Source: Acidiferrimicrobium sp. IK
Lineage (GTDB): Bacteria > Actinomycetota > Acidimicrobiia > Acidimicrobiales > Palsa-688
Assembly: GCF_025499425.1 (NCBI RefSeq)
Contig: NZ_JAIMCB010000007.1
Coordinates: 1 to 64,000, forward strand
DNA length: 64,000 nucleotides
Direction: 5' to 3'
Made by a program: the position numbers and the translations under genes. Below are positions 32,368 through 39,472 of the stretch, in pieces (the stretch's first letter is position 1; every line of letters begins with the position of its first letter). The notes below the pieces were generated by a model. It was not told the origin of the DNA and did not search any database. It saw only the letters and a program-made list of their open reading frames with translations.

Positions 32368-33083
32368 GAGCGCTCGCCACCAGACCCGGTCGCGGCCGCG
32401 ACCGCCGACGCGAACCCGCCGGCGTCGCCTCTGGCCAGGCGGAGGCTTTGCTTGGTGGAGCGACCGGCCCACGCTGGGTAGGAGGCGATGTCCGACGCGA
32501 GCCGGCGGGCGTGATCCAAGACCTCCTCGTCGGCTGTCACGTCGAGCGCGATGCCGAGGCGGCGCAGGTCGGGACCCTTGAACCGCCGGCACGACAACGC
32601 CAGCTGCATCCCAACGGCGGGCGGGTAGCGCAAGGCCAGCCACGCCGCGTTCATGGGCATCGGTACACCCATCGCGGCCTCGGTCATCTGCAGGTATGCG
32701 TGCTCGCCGGCGACGATCAGGTCCGACGCCAGCGCCAGGGCGGCTCCGGCGTTGATGGCCCCTCCCTCCAGGCAGGCGACGACGGGGATCTCCAGGTCCG
32801 ACAGGGCTTGGTGCACGGCCCCCCACACCGGCAGCGACAGGGTGGAGGGGTCGACCTCGTCGAGGTCCAGGCCGGAGCAGAAGAAGCCTTCGGCTCCGCG
32901 CAAAAGCACCGCCCCGGCGTCGCTGACGGCCAGAGCGGAGAAGACGTCCCGCAGCGAGGCGATGCTGGTGGCGGTCAAAGCGTTGCGGCGAGCGGGCCGG
33001 TTGAGGACGACCTCGGCGACCGCGCCGAAGCGTTCGACTAGGACCGGTCCCGCCGTGTTGTCGATCATCGTGGGTCCATTCAC
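32364..33083 (-). CDS. Enoyl-CoA hydratase/isomerase (crotonase) family protein
   Basis: A 239-residue crotonase fold. The substrate-binding segment is EVVLNRPARRNALTATSIASLRDVF, the oxyanion hole region is GFFCSGLDLDEV, and CLEGGAINAGAALALASDLIVAGEHAYLQMTEAAMG covers the active-site helix. The usual pair of catalytic Glu is not obvious, so the reaction (hydration, isomerisation or hydrolysis) is open. GTG 33083 overlaps the ATPase stop; ATG 33068 is an alternative. It forms an operon with the CoA-transferase, implying breakdown of an imported acid as a CoA thioester. Confidence 0.85.
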   Translation of the reverse strand: MNGPTMIDNTAGPVLVERFGAVAEVVLNRPARRNALTATSIASLRDVFSALAVSDAGAVLLRGAEGFFCSGLDLDEVDPSTLSLPVWGAVHQALSDLEIPVVACLEGGAINAGAALALASDLIVAGEHAYLQMTEAAMGVPMPMNAAWLALRYPPAVGMQLALSCRRFKGPDLRRLGIALDVTADEEVLDHARRLASDIASYPAWAGRSTKQSLRLARGDAGGFASAVAAATGSGGERS

Positions 33084-33919
33084 CGGGCCGGGTCGTCGCG
33101 GAGGGAGTTGCGCAGCTCGCGGAGCAGCGCCAGATGATCCCCGGTCAGCTCGTCGGAGGTGCCGTCGTCGCCGACGCGGGGAGGTACGGGGGTGTCGGCC
33201 GCGAACTTCCCGCCGCTCAGCACGATCACCCGGTCGGCGAGGAGTACCGCCTCGTCGAGGTCATGGGTGACGAATATGACGCTTCGGGCCGGGCCGTCGG
33301 CCAGGAGGGCCCGGAACTTCAGCCGGACGCTCTGGCGGGTGTCGGCGTCGAGCGCCGCGAAGGGCTCGTCCATGAGCAGCAGCTCCGGTTCGACGGCCCA
33401 CGCCCGCACCAGTGCCACCCGCTGGCGCATCCCCTGCGACAGCTGCCACGGCCACCTGCTCGCGGCGTCCTCCAACCCCACCAGGTGGAGGTAGTGCTGG
33501 GCCCGGCGTCGACGCTCATCGCGCTCGACGCCCCGCAGCTCCATCCCGTACTCGACGTTGCGCGCCGCGTTTCGCCACGGGAGCAGGGCGTCGCGAGCGG
33601 GAACGAACCCGATGGAGGCTCGGGCCTCGGCGGGGGGCATGCCGAGCACCGACACCCGCCCCGCCGTCGGTGCCAGCAGCCCGGTCAACACGTTGAGGAT
33701 CGTGGTCTTGCCGCCACCCGATCGACCGACCAGCGCGATGAACTGGCCCCGCGGGACCTCCAATGAGAGGTCACGCAGTACTTCGTGGCGGCCACCGTCG
33801 GGGTGGGTGAAGGTCACCGACAGGCCCTCGAAGGCCACCGCGGGCCCGGCCGCGGCCGGCGCGGAGGCGTCGGGGAGGTGCTTATCGGGGCCCGAACGCA
33901 TCGTCAGCGGCTCAGACAT
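33080..33919 (-). CDS. ABC importer ATPase (nitrate/sulfonate/taurine type)
   Basis: A 279-residue ATPase of the SsuB/TauB group. Walker A is GRSGGGKTT, the Q-loop is VPARDALLPWRNAARNVEYG, the signature is QLSQGMRQRVALVRAW, Walker B is LLLMDEPFAALD and the switch His is FVTHDLDEAV. The N-terminal 25 residues are an Ala/Pro-rich extension. It overlaps the permease gene upstream and the crotonase gene downstream, so all three are translated together. It energises import of the ligand held by the lipoprotein at 34753-35832. Confidence 0.9.
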   Translation of the reverse strand: MSEPLTMRSGPDKHLPDASAPAAAGPAVAFEGLSVTFTHPDGGRHEVLRDLSLEVPRGQFIALVGRSGGGKTTILNVLTGLLAPTAGRVSVLGMPPAEARASIGFVPARDALLPWRNAARNVEYGMELRGVERDERRRRAQHYLHLVGLEDAASRWPWQLSQGMRQRVALVRAWAVEPELLLMDEPFAALDADTRQSVRLKFRALLADGPARSVIFVTHDLDEAVLLADRVIVLSGGKFAADTPVPPRVGDDGTSDELTGDHLALLRELRNSLRDDPAR

Positions 33920-34763
33920 CGTCGGGGCGCCAGCGCAGCAGCCAACGTTCGGCGGTCGCCATGATCATGTTCAACACGCTGGCGATGACCGCCAGGACCA
34001 GAAGAATCCCGTAGACCGCGTCCATCTGGTAGTTGTTCGAGTACAAGGTGATCAGCTGCCCCAGACCGATCTGGGAGGCGATGATCTCGGAGCCCACCAC
34101 GCCGAGCAGGGCGTACACCAGCCCGAGACGCAGACCGGAGAAGATCGCCGGGACCGACGCGGGCAGCAGAACCTTGTAAAACAGCTGCGGTTTGGTGATG
34201 CCGAAGACCGCTGACATCCGGAGCACCTCCGGGTCGGCGCTGCGCACCCCGGCCTGCGCGGCGGCCACCACGATGAAAACCACGATGCTGAAGGCGAGGG
34301 CGACCTTGGCTCCGATCCCGATGCCCAACCAGACGATGAACACCGGTGCGAGTGCGATGCGGGGCATCGCGTTGGCCGCGTCGAAGGAAGGTGTAACGAC
34401 CCGCTCGACGCCCCGCAGCAATCCGAGGGTGATCCCGATCGCCACGCCGACCACCGACGCCAGCCCGAACGCCACGACCACCGCCTCCATGGTCGCCGCG
34501 GTGCTCCGCCACAGCTGCCCCGAAGAGGCCGATCGGTCGAGGAACGACAGCACCTGGGAGGGGGACTTGCCGATGATCGGGTCGACCAGACGCGTCGAGA
34601 TGACCAGCTGCCATATCCCGACCAGAGCCGCGAGCACCACGAGCTGCCAGAGGCGCAGCACCACCTTCGAGCGGGTCACCCACCGCCGCGGCGCGCGGCC
34701 CATCGACGCCGGGTCCCTCACGGGCGGTGCCGCGGCTTGCACCGCGGTTGCCTCACTGACCAC
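33912..34763 (-). CDS. ABC importer permease (SsuC/TauC type)
   Basis: A 283-residue inner-membrane permease with about six helices. The BPD permease pattern reads AANAMPRIALAPVFIVWLGIG and the EAA-like loop near VLRMSAVFGITKPQLFYKVLLPASVPAIFSGLRLG. This is the nitrate/sulfonate/taurine/riboflavin-precursor importer family. GTG 34763 starts inside the end of the substrate-binding protein gene (11-base overlap). It works with the ATPase at 33080-33919. Confidence 0.9.
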   Translation of the reverse strand: MVSEATAVQAAAPPVRDPASMGRAPRRWVTRSKVVLRLWQLVVLAALVGIWQLVISTRLVDPIIGKSPSQVLSFLDRSASSGQLWRSTAATMEAVVVAFGLASVVGVAIGITLGLLRGVERVVTPSFDAANAMPRIALAPVFIVWLGIGIGAKVALAFSIVVFIVVAAAQAGVRSADPEVLRMSAVFGITKPQLFYKVLLPASVPAIFSGLRLGLVYALLGVVGSEIIASQIGLGQLITLYSNNYQMDAVYGILLVLAVIASVLNMIMATAERWLLRWRPDDV

Positions 34764-35832
34764 AGGACGCGTCCACGGTAGTGCTGTACGCCGGTGTGGT
34801 ACCGCCGGTCAGCCACGACGGCTGGGCGCCCCACACCGATTCGGGCAGCGCGCTCGAGTAGGTGGGGAGAGCGTCTTTCAGCTCGCTTTGCGCCTCCGGT
34901 ACCGGGATCGACAGCTGCTTGGCCACGATCTGAGAAGCCGCGTCGAGGTTCGCGGGGTCCTCGGTCCACGACACCGCCTGCCTCATCGCTTTGCAGTAGT
35001 TGTTGAGGGTCGCGGCGTGCGCCTGCATGAACGACCGCGACGTGGTGTCCAGCTCGCCGAGGGCGTTGTCGGCGGCCGGTCCGGCGTTGCCTTTCATGTC
35101 GGGGTTGACCACCTCGACCGCGTCTACGCCAGCCTGCTGGATCGTCTGGGGAGGGTTGGCCACCAGCGCGTCGACCTTGCCGTTTTTCAACGCGAGGATG
35201 GCCGAGGTCACGGTGCCGGTGGCGATGTAGGTCACGGAGTCGGGCGAGACCCCCGCCGACTGCAGGACCGCGTCCATGTACTTGTTGACGATACCGCCGA
35301 GCGCGGTCACCCCGATCTTGAGCCCCTTGAGGGACTTCACGTTCGCCGGGAAGCCGGCGTCGGCGGAGCTGGTCGCCTTGGCCTTGGCCACCACGACGGG
35401 ATAGGCGATGTACTGGACGAAATCACCGAGCACCTCCAGGTTGGAGGACTGCCTGGCCACCGCGAAGCTGACCGACGAGGCGCCGTAGGCGACGTCGACG
35501 CTGCCCGAGACCACCGCCGCCGCCAGAGCCGGGCCGGTGGTGAAATCTATGAAGTCGGCCTTCACCCCGTGCTGCGCGAAGAAGCCCTTCTGGTCGGCGA
35601 TGACCCAGATGCTGCTGCTGGTGTTCCCCGGGAAGATCCCGATCTTGACGGTGGTCGGCGACGGCCCGGCGCCAGCGGCCGCCGGGCCGGCGCTCGACGG
35701 GGTGGCGCTCGACGGGGTGGCCGAGGGCGCCTTGCTCCCGCTGGAGCAGCCGGCGAGCAGTGCGCCGACCAGCACGGTCGCCACCGCGCCGTGGATCTTC
35801 CTGACCTGAAACCGGCTGCTTGACGGCCGCAT
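34753..35832 (-). CDS. ABC substrate-binding lipoprotein (SsuA/NMT1-like)
   Basis: A 359-residue lipoprotein with an N-terminal signal and lipobox LVGALLAGC. A low-complexity Ser/Ala/Pro linker with a repeated SATPSS unit follows. The periplasmic-binding fold includes VKIGIFPGNTSSSIWVIADQKGFFAQHGVKADFIDFTTGPALAAAVVSGSVDVAYG, typical of the nitrate/sulfonate/thiamine-precursor-binding group. ATG 35832 is used because it gives the proper signal peptide. First gene of the importer-crotonase-CoA-transferase operon. The ligand is unknown; the partner enzymes suggest a carboxylic acid. Confidence 0.9.
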   Translation of the reverse strand: MRPSSSRFQVRKIHGAVATVLVGALLAGCSSGSKAPSATPSSATPSSAGPAAAGAGPSPTTVKIGIFPGNTSSSIWVIADQKGFFAQHGVKADFIDFTTGPALAAAVVSGSVDVAYGASSVSFAVARQSSNLEVLGDFVQYIAYPVVVAKAKATSSADAGFPANVKSLKGLKIGVTALGGIVNKYMDAVLQSAGVSPDSVTYIATGTVTSAILALKNGKVDALVANPPQTIQQAGVDAVEVVNPDMKGNAGPAADNALGELDTTSRSFMQAHAATLNNYCKAMRQAVSWTEDPANLDAASQIVAKQLSIPVPEAQSELKDALPTYSSALPESVWGAQPSWLTGGTTPAYSTTVDASCGQ

Positions 35833-35884
35833 GGATGTCCTCCCCTGGGCTCCTTGGTGAGCGCGGACCAACTGTAAACAACGC

Positions 35885-35941
35885 CTGACGAAGTGTCAAG
35901 GAGTAGTGACGGTATGGCAAGGGAAGCTGACGTTGTGTCAG
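35885..35941. promoter_or_regulatory. Two TGACG-N2-GTGTCA sites in the divergent importer/exporter gap
   Basis: CTGACGAAGTGTCAA (35885-35899) and CTGACGTTGTGTCAG (35927-35941) are 15-base dyads whose centres are 42 bases apart. They lie between the importer operon (start 35832, minus) and the ABC-2 exporter operon (start 36049, plus). Either TetR of the region (29942-31084 or 38710-39285) could bind. The third copy at 31155 favours the former. Confidence 0.7.
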
Positions 35942-36048
35942 TCAGCCGCCGAACCCCGACCGTCCCCCTTCCACCCGCGGCTATTTCAACAGATGTAGAG
36001 TTCAGTGGATGCCGGGCCGTTCGGAAACCGGGCCGTGAGGAGATCCGC

Positions 36049-37134
36049 ATGCGGGCGATGGTCGTCAAGGAGTTCCGCCAGTTGCTACGCGACAGGCGAA
36101 CGCTCGGCCTGTTGGTGGCGCTCCCGGTCGTGTTGCTGGTCGTCTTTGGTTACGCCGCCAACTTCGACGTGTCGAACGTGCGGACCGCCGTCGCCGGCCC
36201 GCACGCGGCCGAGGTCGCTGCGCAGCTCCACGCCCCCTTCGACGTGACCGCGGTCGACCCCGGGGGTACGAGGGTGACCCTCGAGCACCAGCTGCGCGAC
36301 GGGAACGCAGCGGTCGGGGTGCTCGCAGGACGGGCTTCGACGGAGGTGCTGATGGACGGCACGCAGCTGTTCGCGGTCCAAGCGGCCCGGGCGGCCCTCG
36401 CCCGCAGCGCCCAGGCGGGCGCTCCCCCCGGCGCGGCGAGACCGGCCGCCACCGTGCGGGTGCTCTACAACCAGAGCCTCAAAACGTCATGGATCATGAT
36501 CCCCGGGCTGACCGGGCTGATCTTGCTGTTCATCGGCACCCTCATCACCAGCCTGGGGATCGTCCGGGAGCGACAGGCCGGCACCATCGAACAGCTCGCG
36601 GTGATGCCGTTTCGACCCTGGGACGTGATCGCCGGCAAAATCTTGCCGTACCTCCTCCTCGCGTCGATCGATCTGATCGCCATCGTGGCGGTGGGGATAG
36701 GCCTCTTCGGCGTGCCCTTCGTCGGCAGCGTGGCCACCTTCGCGCTCGGGGCCGTGCTGTTCCTCCTCGTCGCGTTGGGCATGGGAGTGCTCATCTCCAC
36801 CGTCTCGCAGAACCAGGGCCAGGCCATCCAGCTGGCGCTCATGTTCGTCGTTCCCCAGATCCTCCTTTCCGGGCTGATCTTCCCGGTGGGTGCCATGGCG
36901 GTCGGGGTTCAATGGATCGCCCACGCCCTCCCCCTCACGTACTTCGTGGAGGTCAGCCGCGGCGTGATGCTGAAGGCCGAGCCGCTCGTCGCGCTGTGGA
37001 TACCGATCGTCGTGCTGCTCGGCATGGCCATCGCGGTCCTCGGCCTGGCGGTCCTGCGGTTCCGGCGGGACCTCGCCCCGAGCGCCAGGCGGGGCTCGAT
37101 CGACGGTCCGCAACCCTCGGCCGCGCCGCGATGA
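36049..37134 (+). CDS. ABC-2 type transporter permease
   Basis: A 361-residue membrane protein with one N-terminal helix (LLVALPVVLLVVFGYAANF), a large external region (about 40-165), then five helices starting MIPGLTGLILLFIGTLITSLGIVRERQAGTIEQLAVMPFRPWDVIAGKILPY. The RERQAGTIEQLxxxP segment is the ABC-2 permease signature. ATG 36049 has GAGGAG upstream. It pairs with the double ATPase 16 bases downstream as a drug or lipid exporter, resembling the YhiH/YbhR group. Confidence 0.88.
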   Translation: MRAMVVKEFRQLLRDRRTLGLLVALPVVLLVVFGYAANFDVSNVRTAVAGPHAAEVAAQLHAPFDVTAVDPGGTRVTLEHQLRDGNAAVGVLAGRASTEVLMDGTQLFAVQAARAALARSAQAGAPPGAARPAATVRVLYNQSLKTSWIMIPGLTGLILLFIGTLITSLGIVRERQAGTIEQLAVMPFRPWDVIAGKILPYLLLASIDLIAIVAVGIGLFGVPFVGSVATFALGAVLFLLVALGMGVLISTVSQNQGQAIQLALMFVVPQILLSGLIFPVGAMAVGVQWIAHALPLTYFVEVSRGVMLKAEPLVALWIPIVVLLGMAIAVLGLAVLRFRRDLAPSARRGSIDGPQPSAAPR

Positions 37135-37150
37135 GCGAAGGAGGGCAGCG

Positions 37151-38713
37151 ATGACGTGGGGAGTGGAAGGCGCCACGGTGACCTTCGGCCGGAGGGTCGC
37201 GCTCGACGGGGTGTACCTCGATGTCGCCCCTGGCTCGGTCACCGTCGTCGTCGGGGGCGACGGGGCGGGGAAATCCACGCTGCTACGGGCGATGGTCGGG
37301 TTGGTCCGCCTCTCCGCTGGTCGCGCATCGCGCCCGGCCAAGGCGCGCATCGGTTACGTCCCGGCGACCGCCGGGCTCTATGTCGACCTGACGGTGCAGG
37401 AGAACCTGGCTTTCGCCGGACGGGCGTACCGCGTGGGAGCCGAGGAGTACCGGGCCCGCTCCGAGGAGCTAATCGAGCGGATCGGCCTCGCCGATGCCCG
37501 CGGCCGCCTCGCCGGCCGGCTCTCGGGTGGCATGCAGCGCAAGCTGGCCGTGGCGATGGCCCTGCTGCACCGCCCCGCCCTGCTGGTCCTCGACGAGCCG
37601 ACGACCGGCGTCGACCCGGTCAGCCGTTCGGAGCTGTGGCGGCTCATCGCCGGGGCGGCCGCGCAGGGCGCCGGGGTGGTGGCCGCCACCACCTACCTCG
37701 ACGAGGTCACTCGCGCCTCGAGGGTCCTTCTTATGGAGGACGGCAGGACGATCGCCACCGGCTCACCCTCCGAGGTCCTCGCCGCGGTTCCCCGGTCGGG
37801 GCACGCTCCTGGCCGGGACCGCAGCGCCGATTGCCCCCGAGGGGGCGGTCAAGTCGCTCTGGTAGGGGCCCGATCGGCCACCATCCGCTTCGGGGAGGTC
37901 ACAGCCGTCGACGGCGTCGACCTGGAGGTCGGCGCCAGCGAGGTCGTCGGATTGCTCGGGGCCAACGGCGCGGGCAAGACCACCCTAATTCGGATGCTGC
38001 TCGGCCTGCTCCCACCGTCGAGCGGATCGGTGTCGCTCTTCGGCCGGCCGCCGTCGCGGGCCGGCCGCCGTCGGCTGGGGTACGTGCCCCAAACCCTCGG
38101 GCTCTACGCCGACCTGACCGTCGACGAGAACTGGTCGTTCGTCGCGTCGGCCTTCGGGATCGGGGGCTTGGCCCTTCCCGACAGCCTGGCCGGCTGGCGC
38201 CACGAGCCGGTGGGGCGCCTGTCGCTCGGGGTGCAGCGACGGGTGGCGTTCGCGGTGGCATTCTCCCACGACCCCGAACTCCTCGTCCTCGACGAGCCGA
38301 CGTCGGGGGTCGGCCCGCTGTCTGGCTCGCGGTTGTGGGAGGACATCCACTCCAGCGCCCAACGAGGCACCGGGGTGGTGATCACCACGCACAGCATGGA
38401 GGAAGCGGAGCACTGCGACCGGTTGGTCGTGATGGCGGCGGGACGGGTGGTCGCGTCCGGCACGGTGGCCGAGGTGATCGGGCAACGCACGGTGGCCCAG
38501 GTCGACTGCGACGACTGGAGACGGGCGTTCGCCGTGTTGGACGGCGAAGGCCTCACCGTCCAAGCACGCGACGGCCGGCTGCGGGTACCGGGCACCCCGG
38601 AAGGGATCCGGCACCTGCTGGAGCGCCATCACATCCGAGGCGACGCGGCGGTGGTGGCCGCCAACCTGGAGGAGGCCTTCGTCGACATCGTCACCAACCG
38701 GCCGCGACGATGA
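37151..38713 (+). CDS. Double ABC ATPase, second signature degenerate
   Basis: A 520-residue protein with two ABC domains in one chain, like the ATPase half of RbbA/YhiH-type exporters. Domain 1 has GGDGAGKST, RLSGGMQRKLAVAMAL and LLVLDEPTTGVDP. Domain 2 has GANGAGKTT and LLVLDEPTSG, but its signature reads RLSLGVQRRVAFAV instead of LSGGM and its D-loop is GVGP instead of GVDP. The second site may therefore be impaired or regulatory. A weakly conserved linker (about 205-240) joins the domains. It overlaps the TetR gene by four bases. Confidence 0.87.
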   Translation: MTWGVEGATVTFGRRVALDGVYLDVAPGSVTVVVGGDGAGKSTLLRAMVGLVRLSAGRASRPAKARIGYVPATAGLYVDLTVQENLAFAGRAYRVGAEEYRARSEELIERIGLADARGRLAGRLSGGMQRKLAVAMALLHRPALLVLDEPTTGVDPVSRSELWRLIAGAAAQGAGVVAATTYLDEVTRASRVLLMEDGRTIATGSPSEVLAAVPRSGHAPGRDRSADCPRGGGQVALVGARSATIRFGEVTAVDGVDLEVGASEVVGLLGANGAGKTTLIRMLLGLLPPSSGSVSLFGRPPSRAGRRRLGYVPQTLGLYADLTVDENWSFVASAFGIGGLALPDSLAGWRHEPVGRLSLGVQRRVAFAVAFSHDPELLVLDEPTSGVGPLSGSRLWEDIHSSAQRGTGVVITTHSMEEAEHCDRLVVMAAGRVVASGTVAEVIGQRTVAQVDCDDWRRAFAVLDGEGLTVQARDGRLRVPGTPEGIRHLLERHHIRGDAAVVAANLEEAFVDIVTNRPRR

Positions 38714-39285
38714 CTCGCTCAGGACGGCGCCCCGGGTCCCCCGAGACCCGGGCCCATATCGTGGCGGTGGCCCGGCGGGCCTTCGGGGCGCGAGGCTACG
38801 AGGCCACCTCACTGCGCAGCATCGCGGCGGGCGCGGACGTGGATCCCGGCCTCCTGGTCCACTACTTCGGCACCAAACAAGGGGTGTTCCGCGCCGCCCT
38901 CGACGACACGATCCGTCCCGGCGAGCTGTTCGCCGGGCTCGAGGGGCTGGGCCGGCGGGAGACCGCCGATCGCATCGTCGGCCGCTACCTGTCGATGCTG
39001 GGGCGGCCCGACGCCCGGGACGTCATCATGGGCTTGGTCCGCTCGGCGGTCTCCAGCGACCACGCCGCGAACATGCTGCGGACGCTGCTGGTCCAAGAGG
39101 CGCTGACGTCGCTCAGCGCGCTCGCCGGGGGACCCGACGCCCAGCTTCGCGCCTCGCTCATCGTGTCTCAGCTGATCGGCATCGCCATGCTCCGCTACGT
39201 GGTGCGAGCCGAGCACCTGATCAGAGCCACCGACGATGAGCTGATCGAGTCGGTCGGCGCCGCCATCGAGCAGTACCTGCGGTAG
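38710..39285 (+). CDS. TetR-family regulator of the ABC-2 exporter
   Basis: A 191-residue TetR protein. The HTH is YEATSLRSIAAGADVDPGLLVHYFGTKQGVFRAAL. The C-terminal pattern (GLVRSAVSSDHAANMLRTLL, then LAGGPDAQLRASLIVSQLIGIAMLRYVVRAE) resembles the TetR at 27608-28240. ATG 38710 overlaps the ATPase stop, so it is co-expressed with the exporter and probably senses its substrate. The sites at 35885-35941 are possible targets if the tandem TetR does not use them. The 187 bases after it (39286-39472) show no gene. Confidence 0.87.
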   Translation: MTRSGRRPGSPETRAHIVAVARRAFGARGYEATSLRSIAAGADVDPGLLVHYFGTKQGVFRAALDDTIRPGELFAGLEGLGRRETADRIVGRYLSMLGRPDARDVIMGLVRSAVSSDHAANMLRTLLVQEALTSLSALAGGPDAQLRASLIVSQLIGIAMLRYVVRAEHLIRATDDELIESVGAAIEQYLR

Positions 39286-39472
39286 GGGAACGGTCCCCGG
39301 CTTGGCGCTCGGCGGACCCGTACGCGCCGCGCCGGGAACCGTCTGGCAGCGTCGCCAAACGCGCAATCGCCGCGTAATGCGAACGCCTTGGTGGCGCCTG
39401 CCCCCTCGAGGGTGCAAGCTGTGCCGTGGCGGATGGACGCGCCTACCCACACCACGGAGCGGAGCAGGGGAT

